The notes beneath the pieces were generated by a model. That model was not told the DNA's origin and did not search any database. It was given only the letters and a program-made list of their open reading frames with translations. The position numbers were made by a program, and so were the translations under genes. Shown here one piece after another: positions 32,933-44,100 of a DNA stretch of 64,000 bases; position 1 is the stretch's first letter, and each line of letters begins with the position of its first letter. The stretch is from Asterias amurensis (taxonomy: Eukaryota > Echinodermata > Asteroidea > Forcipulatida > Asteriidae): NCBI RefSeq assembly GCF_032118995.1, contig NC_092668.1, forward strand, positions 12,689,501-12,753,500. Direction: 5' to 3'.

Positions 32933-33603
32933 ATATATAGTTTTAGAGAAAGGGGTAATGTTTCACCCTCAAACTTGAATTAGAGAACATGAAGCCATTC
33001 TCAGACATTTTGTACCCCCCCTTGCCCTACTCTTGTGATGCACCAAGTTGGGATACTGGTCTCTGACAATTACCAACGGTGTACACTGCCTTTAAAATGT
33101 AGTCATACTAAAATTACAGTCGATAACAACACACGCGCTTCCGTACAATTTGACGGTTGTTTTTCTTCTCCAAGGCAAAATGATTGCTTTTTGTTTCGCT
33201 TGTTTGTTTTAGCCCTTTGAATTATGAATACACATCGTGATTGCAATCAATGTATTTCGCTGTGTTTCCATTGGCTGTTGAACAACATGGAGACTCCTCT
33301 ACTTCTCATTTCCCAACAATTGGTCACTCTCCAACTCTGATTGCGCCGTTAGTTTGGAACGAAAGGGACAGTCAGAGCTGCTGTTACATACGAACGATGA
33401 CTGGTCTTCTACTTGACGTTTCTACGAGTCCTTTCCAATTAATGTACAATACATTACGAATGGTCAACAGCGCAGTGATGCACTGAATCTCCCCAAATTC
33501 CGATAACTTGAACATCTTTCAGAATGATGCTGAAACTGTTCACTGAAGAACTGTGATAAACTGTGTAAGATAGTTCCCCAATCCTCAAACAACACTGTAC
33601 AGA

Positions 33604-34326
33604 ATGAAGCTACTAGTGTGCTTTGTATTCGTATGGAAGATTGTAGATACTTTACAGTCAGCTCAACTTTCATGCGCAAGGCTGCAGCAACCCCATCTTT
33701 GGAAGCAACGCAGCGGTTCGTGCTACCTGTTTCTGGACTCGAAGCTAGCTCGTGGGCCCGCTGTAGAACTCTGCCGGTCCAAGTGTGCCGAGTTAACAGC
33801 CCCAACGACCGACGAAGAGAATGAAATAGCATGGGGTGTGTTCAAATACGCCATCGAGCAGGGTGTGACCAAAATGTGGCTTGGGTGTAACAACACCAAC
33901 GGAGCATGGATGTGTCTGGGTGATACACCCGGGAAGAAGTACCGCAATTGGTGGAATCGAGTCGACCCCGAAACTGAAAATACGTGTGCGGCAATGAGGC
34001 ACTCAGACGGGAAATGGTATGGAGCTGTGTGCGATAAAGATAACTACCCGAAATACACCCTCTGCGAGGCACCGGCTACTGTTGGACCATTCGCCCTTAG
34101 ATGTGCCTCGATGCCGAAACCCAGCGGACTCTGCCCCGACCCGACCCACACCGTGAAAGTAACGAGCCCAATGCAGTGTTGCCTGGCGTGCGCAAAGGAG
34201 TGTAGCTGCCGTTCTTTCAGCCTAACCCACTCACTTGACTGCCAGATGAACCCGGGTAAGATCAACGGTGCGAGTACTACCTTGAGAAATCGGACGTCGT
34301 GTGAATACTACGAGTATGAGATGTGA
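33604..34326 (+). CDS. Secreted C-type-lectin-like/PAN-like protein, copy 2
   Basis: Intronless, 240 residues, starting MKLLVCFVFVWKIVDTLQS. Same architecture as copy 1. Differences concentrate in the lectin-like domain: FKYAIEQGVTKMWLGCNN replaces a longer segment, and RVDPETENTCAAMRHSDGKW replaces GVEPSTENACTVMRHTDGTW. The PAN-like tail is nearly identical, with NRTSCEYYEYEM against NQTSCEYYEYEM. Canonical EPN/WND calcium-binding motifs are absent here too. The pattern of a diverging recognition domain and a conserved tail would suit a diversifying receptor or effector, but with only two copies this is inference. Confidence 0.88.
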   Translation: MKLLVCFVFVWKIVDTLQSAQLSCARLQQPHLWKQRSGSCYLFLDSKLARGPAVELCRSKCAELTAPTTDEENEIAWGVFKYAIEQGVTKMWLGCNNTNGAWMCLGDTPGKKYRNWWNRVDPETENTCAAMRHSDGKWYGAVCDKDNYPKYTLCEAPATVGPFALRCASMPKPSGLCPDPTHTVKVTSPMQCCLACAKECSCRSFSLTHSLDCQMNPGKINGASTTLRNRTSCEYYEYEM

Positions 34327-34448
34327 GGTTTATTCATCAGTTGAAAACATGACTTTAGTTTAAATGATCAAAGCACAACAGTTAGCCAAAAGACTATAGA
34401 CTGTGAAGTATTCCTGTGTTTTTTAAAAAAAACCTTAAAGTGAGCATG

Positions 34449-34640
34449 AACTATAAATAATTCCCGTGCATATGACGTCACTCACTCAAACAGCACGATC
34501 AGCGAGTCAGAAGGGCTCAGAACACTGGACACGACCTCAGCGTTAACAGTAGACTTGATGACAAGTCGTTAGCGCTGCATGTCACAAACACACTCTCTCT
34601 TTCTCTCTATACTTTCTTGCAACGGTCGTAGGTAGCGCGT
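34449..34640. promoter_or_regulatory. Promoter-like region with TATA and CRE motifs
   Basis: CTATAAATAA at about 34451-34460 and a perfect palindromic CRE, TGACGTCA, at 34473-34480, followed by a TCTCTCTTTCTCTC tract. It might be the promoter or a 5' UTR exon for the transporter gene 6.5 kb downstream, or chance. No open gene follows directly. Confidence 0.25.
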
Positions 34641-34860
34641 GGCAAGGTCCGTCCTCCGCTTGCGACTGACTCACACACATACTGGGATCGAGGATGTGTG
34701 TATGTACCGTCCCCGTAACTACACCGCGCTTAACAATTACCAACTTGACGTGCTCAACGGTGCGTCTTATGCAAGGGGTTTAATCACCACACAGGTCACG
34801 TATCAACTCATGATAAATACGCTTAAATGTAACACTGTAAAATATTATTTGGACGTCTGA

Positions 34861-35740
34861 CAACCTCTTTAAATATATATATTTGTTTTTATTTATTTTT
34901 TATTTTTTTATACACATGTACATTTTATAGGCTAAACGGCGGCTTTTGGCTAAGGCTCCGGCTTGCGCTCTGTCATTGTTTTAGAGCAGTTTACATTACG
35001 CACGGTGATTTAAAACATAAAACGGAGCCTTGAGCCGGTTGCAGAGCCCAAACCAAGGTTTGGAAACTACTTTTTAATGACATGGGTGTGTAACACGAAC
35101 GACACACCGACGTTGAACATTACCATCACGCGGATGTTTCGAAACTCCATAAATTCAAATACTTTGCAACCGTAGACACGTGCCTTATGTGTGTATTACT
35201 ATTCCTGATATTGGTTTAATGTTGATTACACTCTGCGGTCGGCCAAAAAGACAGCCAGGTCGAGTTATTTTTTTTTAAGGTTGTAATTTCTTCAAATTTA
35301 ATGTTGGAAATACACTAAAATAATGTGAATAGTAAGAACCGTTCGATTTTGTGTATGTAGCTATCAACATCATTAATATTACAATAACAACAAAAAGTTT
35401 AAACGTCTTCAAATTCATGTTTTTCTGTGTAAGATGTGTGTTTAAGAATTAACAATCAATGTGGCAGAAGATTCTGTCGTCAAATTGAACAGAATCCAGG
35501 TTTTGGTAAAGCGCCCTCTAGTGTCTGATTGCGATAGTTAAGTCGATGCGTTGACCAACGTATTGGACCAAGACTACTGTCGTAACTTGTTTGTGTGACT
35601 TGTACGTCGGTGCTTGATCCTTTCAGGGTCGAATAAAGTATATATAGTACAGAGTTCTTATAAAGCACATCACTACATCAACGGGTGCTTAAACAAATTT
35701 AAAAATATGGATGGTACATGTTTCTCTATCCATGGGTCTG
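34861..35740. other. AT-rich intergenic spacer
   Basis: No gene, tRNA or clear repeat recognised. It ends at a GGA/GGC-rich run near 35740-35772. Confidence 0.4.
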
Positions 35741-35815
35741 GAGGGGGGGGGGGTGGTGGCGGCGGAGGGGGGCATTCACCTCCTCCTCCCGCTGACTTCC
35801 CCGTGATGCAAGCGA

Positions 35816-36720
35816 ACTGTATGGTGGCCCTGAAGGGACATCGCATATCGCAAACGTGTGCGCATACGTATGCGATGTCGTAAAACAATTCGCAAATATG
35901 TGCGCATACGAATGCAATGTCGTGAAACAATTCGCGAATATGTGCGCACACGTATGCAATGTCGTGAAACAATTCGCGAATACGTGCGCACACGTATGCA
36001 ATGTCGTGAAACAATTCGCGAATATGTGCGCACACGTATGCAATGTCGTGAAACAATTCGCGAATATGTGCGCACACGTCTGCGAATATTATTTGCGATG
36101 TCGTGAATTTTATTGCATACCATGTTGCATACCTTTGAATAAAATGTCTAATGATCTGGGGGGTTTCTTTCCAACAGTGAGATAAGCGGTAGTCATTGCA
36201 GCAGTAGTCTTGTTGTGAGGCAAGCGAGGCGTGTGGTCGTCCTTGGCCTGGTGCCAAGTTCCTGGGTACACACATGCTTTACAGAGGGAGCCTGCTGTAG
36301 CGCCACAGTACTCCCTAGATCGGTAACAAATTATCCACAACTATGACATCATCCTAATGGTATGCAACATGGTATGCAATAAAATTCACGACATTGCAAA
36401 ACAAATCGCACTCGTGTGCGCACATATTCACGATTTGGTTCACGAAATTGCATACGTGTGCGCACATATTCACGATTTGGTTCACGAGATTGCATACGTG
36501 TGCGCACATATTCGCGATTTGTTTCACGACATTGCATACGTGTGCGCACATATTCGCGAATTGTTTCACGACATTGCATACGTGTGCGCACATATTCGCG
36601 AATTGTTTCACGATATTGTATACGTGTGCGCATATATTCGCGATTTGTTTCACGACATTGCATACGTGTGCGCACACGTTTGCGTTATGCGATGTGACTT
36701 CGGGGCCACCATAGAACTGT
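35816..36720. mobile_element. Foldback element with 42-bp tandem-repeat arms
   Basis: The outer ends AACTGTATGGTGGCCCTGAA and TTCGGGGCCACCATAGAACT are inverted copies. Inside each arm lie about six or seven 42-bp units (TGTGCGCACACGTATGCAAT, then GTCGTGAAACAATTCGCGAA, then TA), left arm 35850-36110 and right arm, inverted, 36390-36700. The 280-bp centre (36120-36390) begins and ends with ATTGCATACCATGTTGCATA-type inverted ends. Since 42 is divisible by 3, all frames look open, but no protein is implied. The organisation resembles foldback transposons such as the sea urchin TU family. Confidence 0.85.
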
Positions 36721-37550
36721 GACCATAGAGCAACTTTGACCGTGTATCTCAACTTGCTGAGCGTTACGTGTTTAGAAAGCGATGGCAGGAAAGTGATTGC
36801 ACAATAAAGGTGGCCTTCGGCACGCTATTGTTGACTCCTGTGAACCATGGACGGCGGGGGGCCAGGCGACGGAAATAAATTCACTCATACGATACACCAA
36901 TGGTCAATAAATAACATGTACAGTGGCGATATTTGCTTGCTGCGTTGGTACGATCCATTGCGTGTATAGGACCTCACTATATTCCAATTAGTCTTCATGG
37001 TATTGTCTTATTGTGGTTCAGACATTACTCAGCAGAGGTAGGCAGACAGAGGGCATTGGGGTTAGCTGCCGTGTGTTTACGGAGGGAGATTGAGCAACAT
37101 GATTGCTAGTGCCATTCTGCTCTCACTATATTGATTTTCTGTGATGGTAAGTATACGTCTGTCTCAGTGGCAGTAGAATAGAAACGAGTCGTTTGCCTAT
37201 GGTGTTGGTATAACAAGAATGGTATTTTACATTATCACTTTTTTTTTTATAGGTACCAGTCACTTTGACTTCTGTTTGCTGATGGGGCGTTATTGTGCTA
37301 CGGTTAGAGAATTATGTTTTCTGTATTTCCATTATTATTATTATTTACAGATGTCAATGTTGTCTATTTATATTGTTAGTTGTTCATGTACAACAGCTAC
37401 TATCGTAGCGAAACCAGAATTGCAACTATTTGGGGTTTTATGACAAAATGACATAGTTATGACAGGTTGTTATGTCATATACAGTGACTGATACAGACAC
37501 ATCTAGCACTGGGATGTTGAAATAATGAGGTGTATAAGTGACACAAAATG
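36721..37550. other. Intergenic spacer
   Basis: No gene supported. A short plus-strand open frame at 37219-37443 crosses a poly-T and a TTATTATTATTATTT stretch and is not convincing. Confidence 0.4.
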
Positions 37551-37932
37551 TTAAAGACAGTGGACACTATTGGTAGTTACTCAAAATAATTATTCACACA
37601 CAACCGTACTTGGTGACGAGTAATGGGGGAGAGGTTGATAGTACAAAACATTGTGAGAAATGTCTCCCTCTGAAGTGACATAGTTTTCGAGAAAGAAGTA
37701 ATTTTCTACGAATTTGATTTCGAAACCTCAGATTTAGAATTTGAAATCAAGCATCTGAAAGCATACAACTTCGTGTGACAACAAGGATGTTTTTTATTTC
37801 AGTCATATCGCGCAACTTCAATGACCAATATTGAGCTCAAGTTTTTACAGGTTTGTTATTCTGTGCATACGTTGAGATACACCAAGTGAGACGACTGGTT
37901 TTTGACAATTGCCAATAGTGTCAACTGCCTTG
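37551..37932. mobile_element. MITE, family A
   Basis: TTAA plus AAGACAGTGGACACTATTGG at the left and CCAATAGTGTCAACTGCCTT at the right; the right TTAA has decayed to TTGG. The central hairpin is partly deleted. Confidence 0.82.
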
Positions 37933-38166
37933 GTGTTTGTCGAAATTAATATGCGTACACTGTTTGTTAACACCATGTTATAGTTAATATTCTCTCTATT
38001 GTATTAACAACACCCATCCATGGTGTCGGGTTTAAACACAAAGCTTTTGCAGTGTAAAAGAGCCACATTTTCGTGTTGGCCGCAATTTTTAAAGTTTTTT
38101 TTTTTTTTTTTTTTTTGTATTTTGAAAGCAAACATTTTGTGCGATAAAGGTTGTTCTTCTTCCATT

Positions 38167-38378
38167 AGTAGGGACTTTTCGTTTTCGACGACGGATGGTT
38201 CTGCGACGGTTGTTCAGCTAAACGTTGTCGTTTTCAGCACAACGAAGATTCATCCCAAGTACTGTCGTAGAAATTGAGGGACGACCGTCCTCAAAGCCGA
38301 CGCATGCGCAGATGACGCCAAATGTCATCTTTACCGTCGCAGAACCATCCGTCGTCGAAAACGAAAAGTCCCTACTAC
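38167..38378. mobile_element. TIR element with TAGTAGGGACTTTTCG ends
   Basis: Perfect or near-perfect 43-bp inverted ends starting TAGTAGGGACTTTTCGTTTT and passing CGACGACGGATGGTTCTGCG. The right end abuts directly on the right arm of a family-A MITE (38379-38488). No transposase frame. Confidence 0.85.
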
Positions 38379-38488
38379 TCGCAACTTCAACGACCAAAAT
38401 TTTGAGCTCAAATTTGCACAGGTTTGTTATTGTATGCATGTTGAGATACAGAAGTGGGGAGGACGCCGGTCTTTGAAAATTACCAATA

Positions 38489-38883
38489 TACACTTGGCAC
38501 TATTGGTAATTGTCAAAGACCAGTCTGTTCACTTGGTGTATCTCATTATATGCATAAAATAACAAACCTGTGCAAATTTGAGCTCAATTGGTCGTCGAAG
38601 TTGCGAGTTAATAATGAAAGAAGAAAAAACACGTGGCCCCCCTTCTCACACGAAGTTGTGTGCTTTTAGATGTGCTTTCAAGACCTCAAAATTCTAAATC
38701 TGAGGTTTCGAAATCAAATTCGATGAAATTACTTCGTTTGCGAAAACTACGTCACTCCAGAGGGAGCCGTTTCTCACATGATGTTTTATACTATCAACCT
38801 CTCCCCATTACTCGTTATCAAGAAAGGTTTTATTCTAACAATTATTTTGAGTAATTACCAATGATAGTGTCCACTGCCTTTAA
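38489..38883. mobile_element. MITE, family A
   Basis: GGCACTATTGGTAATTGTCA at the left and ATAGTGTCCACTGCCTT plus TTAA at the right. Its right TTAA is also the left TTAA of the next element. Confidence 0.8.
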
Positions 38884-39253
38884 AGCTATTGGACACTTTC
38901 GGAACAGAAAGAAAACAAAGTTCACCGATTTACAGATAACTTACAGGGTTTACAGAAGGTAATGGTGAAAGACTTCTCTTGAAATATTATTCCATGAAAT
39001 GCTTTACTTTTTGAGAAAACATTAAAACATTTATCAATTCTCGATATCGAGAATTACAGATTTGTAGTAAACACATGTCATGACACGGCGAAACGTGCGG
39101 AAACAAGGGTGGGTTTTCCCGTTATTTTCTCCCGACTCTGATGATCGATTGAGCCTAAATTTTCACAGGTTTGTTATTATATATGGAAGTAGTGAAACAT
39201 AAAGTGTGGGATTTTGGACAATACTGTTTACCGAAAGTGTCCAATGCCTTTAA
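38880..39253. mobile_element. MITE, family D (TTAA-flanked), back to back with family A
   Basis: TTAA plus AAGCTATTGGACACTTTCGG at the left; CCGAAAGTGTCCAATGCCTT plus TTAA at the right. Central hairpin TTCTCGATATCGAGAA at about 39036. Confidence 0.85.
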
Positions 39254-39325
39254 TTAACTCGTTATGCCCGTGCAGGGAGACCGAATCCAGGAGGCGCGAA
39301 TCTCCTGCCACCCGTAACGCGTGGG

Positions 39326-39711
39326 TTAAAGGCAGTGGACACTATTGGTAATTACTCAAAATAATTATCATCATAAAACCTTTCTTGATTACGACTAATG
39401 GGGAGAGGTTGATGGTATAACACATTGTGTGAAATGGCTCCCTCTGAAGTGACGTATTTTTCGAGAAAGAGGTAATTTTTCACGAATTTGATTTCGAGAC
39501 CTCAAGTTTAGAATTTGAGGTCTCGAAATCAAGCATCAGAAAGCACACAACTTCGTGTGACAAGGGTGTTTTTTCTTTCATTATTATCTCGCAAGTTCGA
39601 CGACCGATTGAGCTGAAATTTTCACAGGTTTGTTATTCTATGCATATGATGAGATACACCAACTGTGAAGACTAGTCTTTGACAATTACCAATAGTGTCC
39701 AGTATCTTTAA
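39326..39711. mobile_element. MITE, family A (TTAA-flanked)
   Basis: TTAA plus AAGGCAGTGGACACTATTGG at the left; CCAATAGTGTCCAGTATCTT plus TTAA at the right. Full-length with an intact central hairpin. Confidence 0.87.
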
Positions 39712-39759
39712 ACAACCTTTTAGGTTTCAAACCACTGACTTGCCACGGCATGCGTAACT

Positions 39760-40383
39760 TTCTGTTCAAGGACTGTGTGTAAACATGGAGGAAGAAATAA
39801 AAAAAAACAGTTTGTAAAGAACTGGATGGGATTGTTTGCTTTTTTCAAAACAGACTCGAACTGCTTTTGTTCATCGGGTTAAGGGTCGCGGTGGACCAGT
39901 GGTTTCGTGAACAAGTCACCGTGTATTGGAGGAGTATCGGCCTACTTCTAAAGCACTTGGTTAGGAGCTGCTGTATTTTGGTGGTAATTTTGTCAGAGTT
40001 CGTTAAATTAATTAAGTTGTTTACCAAAGAGCTGCATTTTCATGGTAATTTGACTTGATTTGGAGCCCGTGGTAAGTTGAATTTCCAAAAGATGATTTAT
40101 TTCCCACTGAAGAGATGTACTTTTTGTGGTAATTTAAGTTATGTGTTTTTAGGACCCGTGGTAAGTTGTAATTTACCGTAGAGTCGGTTTGGGGTAATTT
40201 GACTTGAGTTAATGCCCGCGGTAAGATCTATTTTTAACGATTACTTTACCACAGAGCTGTATTTTTGACTTGAGTTGCAGCCCGTTGTAGGTTGTGTTTT
40301 TAACGGCGATTTTACCGAAACTGTGGTTGACTAGAGTTAGGACTTGCTGTATGCTGTATTTTAAACGCCTTTTACTATAGAGC
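39760..40383 (+). repeat. Loose TTGACTTGAGT...CCCGTGGTAAG repeats
   Basis: Four or five diverged copies of GGTAATTTGACTTGAGTT...GCCCG(T/C)GGTAAGTTG spaced 60-80 bp apart (about 40040-40400), with two more after the MITE at 40384 (40680-40780). No coding meaning is evident. Confidence 0.6.
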
Positions 40384-40659
40384 TTAAAAGCAGTGGACAC
40401 TATTGGTAATTACTCAAAATAATTATAAGCATAAAACCTTATTTGGTAACGAGTAATGGGGAGATGTCTCGAAGTCAAGCATCAGAAAGCACAGAACTTC
40501 ATGTGACAAGGGTGTTTTTTTTCTTTCATAGTTATCCTGCAACTCCGACGACCAATCGAGCTCAAATTTTAACAGGTTGTTATTTTATGCATAATGTTGA
40601 GATACACCAAGGGAGAAGACTGGTCTTTGACAACTACCAATAGTGTCCAGTGTCTTTTA
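40384..40659. mobile_element. MITE, family A, internally deleted
   Basis: TTAA plus AAGCAGTGGACACTATTGGT at the left; CAATAGTGTCCAGTGTCTTT at the right. The left arm is mostly missing. It interrupts the loose repeat array listed at 39760. Confidence 0.82.
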
Positions 40660-41133
40660 TTACTATGGTCTTTTGGCTTGAGTAGGGCCCGTGGCAAGTT
40701 GTATTTTCAACGCCTTCGAGCATATACCGATGTATTTGATTATTGTAATCTGGATTGAGTAGGGCTCAGGGTAAGTTTTGTTTTCAACGTCTTTGGCCTA
40801 AGAGTGTATTTGTTGTGATCTTTTGACATCTGTCAAACTTTGACGAAATAAAGAAAAACTAATTTGAGGCATTTTGGGTGCGGATCATTATTCTACAACG
40901 TGTATTCCTTTAAAGGTCAATTCGAGGCCCTCAAAATGGTCATGAAAGAACATTATGTAAATAAAATTAATAACATAAAAATTATACACAGAAGCCCAAT
41001 CGGGCGAAGTCCAGATCCACTGTTCATTTATTCTAATTCATTGTATCAATGTTGTCATTGCCTCATTGTTCTCAGTGCATCATCGTTCGTTCTATTGTAA
41101 ACACAGGTTTAGGTCGAGTTGGCACCTGAGGGG

Positions 41134-44100
41134 ATGGGCGAGATAGCGACGCCAAGTCAACACCGTTTGAAGAACCAACAATCTACGTGCCGGGCAAAGC
41201 ACGGCAAAGATGACAGTAGCAACTCCTTGGCTGGTTACTACCCAGAGGGGGGATGGGGCTATGTGGTCGTTGTGGCCGCCTTCTTTGCCCTTATGACCCA
41301 GATGGGAATAATCGTCTCCATGGGGGTGTATCTAGAACACATCGAGAAGGAGTTTCACGCTGGGGCTGGGATCGGCGGTTGGATTTCCAGCGGGTGTTTC
41401 GCTGTCCTTGCGTTGTCATGTGAGTTTTCACCATGCATTCATTCATCCATTCAAACAACGAGTCAAAAACAGTTAATTGCCCGACGTTTGACCCTGTCTT
41501 TCTCGAAGGCTGTTTTTGCATTTATAAAAACGCGACCATGCATTTATATCGATTAAACACCTTAAGTTTGGTAATTGTAAATTCCACTTCCTTTGTCGCA
41601 CAAGTTTAGGTGCTTTCAGATGCCTTCAACTTGAGACCTCATCTAAGGTCTCGAATTCAATTCAATTATTTTAGTGAGAAATTATTTCTGCCTTTAAAAC
41701 AATCGAATGGCTCCAAAAACAAAGGTATACACTTTGATGCATTTAAGGGCCCCTGGTGTGATATTTAGGGCTATTGGCTTTACGGAAACTTGTTTCCTTA
41801 TGGTGAAAGAAACTACCGGAAATAACACGGGTTGGAAAAATAGTTATTGCATTGAGGCCTGATGGGTGTCACACGATGTCGAGGTGACTCACGTGCTACC
41901 CCAGTTTTTTGTTCACCTTGGATGAGAAAGAAAAACTAAACTGTCACTAATTTGTTCACACTTTCCTTGGAGCGTGGACAGGTAGGAAATGCTTGGAGGT
42001 TAACTAGACGCTTTTACAACTATCACCTCTTGCACATGCGTAGTGTTTCTTCTGCATTAGGTGTAAAGTGTTTGTATACGTTTGGTAATGACTGTTTGAA
42101 CGGGCTAAAGCACATAGAGAAAGGACATGCTCTCTGGTTCACAAACGCAACATTTCATTTTGGTAGGTTGACAATAGTGTGCCAACAAGCATTGCAAAAA
42201 TGCCATGGGATATGCATTAAAGGCAGTAGACACTATTGGTAATTGTTCAAGCCTGGCCTTCACAGTTGGTGTTTCTCAACATATGCATAAAATAACAAAC
42301 CTGTGAAAAATTGAGCTCCATCGGTCATCGAACTTGCGAGATGATAATGAAAGAAAATAAAACTGTCACACGAAGTTGTGTGCTTTTAGATGCTTGATTT
42401 CGAGACCTCAAATTCTAAACTTGAGGTCTCGAAATCAAATTCGTGGAAAATACTTTCTCGAAAAACTACGCCAATTCAGAGGGAGCCGTTTCTCACAATG
42501 TTTTATACTATCAACTCTCCCCATTACTTGTTACCAAGTAAGGTTTTTATGCTGATAATTATTTTTTAATAATTATCAAACGTGTACCTTTCCTTTAATA
42601 CTTTTGCAGTTTCGTTTTCTTTGTGTGTCTGGTGTTTTGTTACCACCAATGTGTGTTTATTTACTTTTGCTTGGTGTATTGTGTTCTTTTGAGATTATTG
42701 TCTGGTTTTACCCACCCTTAATACACCGAAAATGTGTGTATAAGCACTGTAAACTCAGTACTTTTCGGAGTTCTGGATTTTTTTTACAGGCATATTAGAA
42801 ATTGCCTGTGTAACCAAGTGGCAGGCAACACAACAATACAAACCGAAATGGCCGTCTTCAGAAAAGGTGTGATTTTCTAACATTAAGTAGGATAAAAACA
42901 AGACCGCACGCTCAACGAGTTGTACGTTTATCAAATAATAAGCAGTTTCCATATTTTAATAATAATTTGCAACTTACTGAAACTTGGAATGATGCTAGTG
43001 GGTTTCGTCGGGCTGTGGCATGGAGCTATGTGTCATTAGATTCGTTAACGGAACAAAAGTCATAATTATAAAGTGCTCAACAAAATAGCAGAACGAACGA
43101 AGGACACAAAAAGTCTTGCCGCTGTCGCTTCTTGTCTTGTGCAGGAATGATTTGAGTCAAGCGCTGCCAATGCAGGATAGCTCAACGCCACACCCTTAAA
43201 CGCCTCAGCGAACTGCAAGTATTCTGTTGGGTTACTTTTAAAGAAAGGAATGCGTAACATGAATGCAAGGGTCGCGGCTTCGAATCCCACCAGTACCCGA
43301 GTAATTTGCCTGTGATATTTTTTCACAAGAATCGGGAAAGTCTTTACTGAGTATGCTAACACACATCGGTGTATGGGTAAAACCCAAATGAATATTCGTT
43401 ACCCCCGGTGCAAGTTTGACATCTAGTATAGTCAATTGACTATAGGTACTTCTAAGTCAGTGTAGATTCGGAATTCTAGATACCTCTATAAATTTCTTTA
43501 AAAACTCTTCTGTATATACTAACCACTACCTGGGCGTATACGTCTTTCTTAGTAATGCATGAGGTACGTCACAATGCTAACCCAAAACGAGGCGATGGGC
43601 GCGGCCACTGCAAGTGATGGGGGACGTGAGCCCATAGCCTCATTTTGGGTAATAATTATGACGTCAAGCATAAGTATTAAGAGAGGCAGAATGGTAGGAA
43701 GCCGGGCCGGGACTACAGATTTCACTTTTAGTTGATTGAGGGACATCCTACTAACTTTACTTCCGCCGAGTAAGTTCCTAATGGGGGAGCTTGGGACGCT
43801 AGGTGGCAGCAGACTTACCAGGTAAATTTCCATTGTTTACGTAGTTCTGAGCGTGCGCACATGCCCGAGAACAATGGATTTTACCTGGTAAGTCTGCTGC
43901 CACCTACGTCCCAAAAGTCTCCCATCGGTCTCAACTGGGAAGGAACTCCTCTGGCCCCAAGAGTCCTCGCCAATGCAATAAATCCCAAACTTGTATTTCT
44001 TGTTATTCTCATCACCCACAGCACCAGTTGCAGGACACACCATGCAGCATATCGGATGTAGAGCCACGGCGATGATAGGGGGCGCTATCATGTGTTCAGG

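Larger units (their letters stand above)
31020..34360 (+). repeat. Tandem gene duplication of the lectin-like unit
   Basis: The duplicated unit covers about 330-400 bp upstream (31020-31367 against 33190-33603), the whole coding sequence, and about 40 bp downstream (GAGGTTTATTCATCAGTTGA). Upstream matches include TGGAGACTC and GGCCACTCTCCAAC/GGTCACTCTCCAAC. An inverted CCAAT (CATTGGTTG / CATTGGCTG) is retained in both. Confidence 0.85.

Noticed and set aside
35850-36700. CRISPR-like regular repeats
   Set aside because: Units are contiguous without unique spacers, are inverted between arms, and the context is eukaryotic.
35673-36752. Long overlapping open frames on both strands with repeated YVCAHIRELFHDIA-like peptides
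   Set aside because: The 42-bp unit is a multiple of three, so all frames stay open. The sequence is an inverted satellite with no start context or homologue.
38020-38277. 85-residue plus-strand protein
   Set aside because: Crosses a poly-T run and the end of a TIR element.
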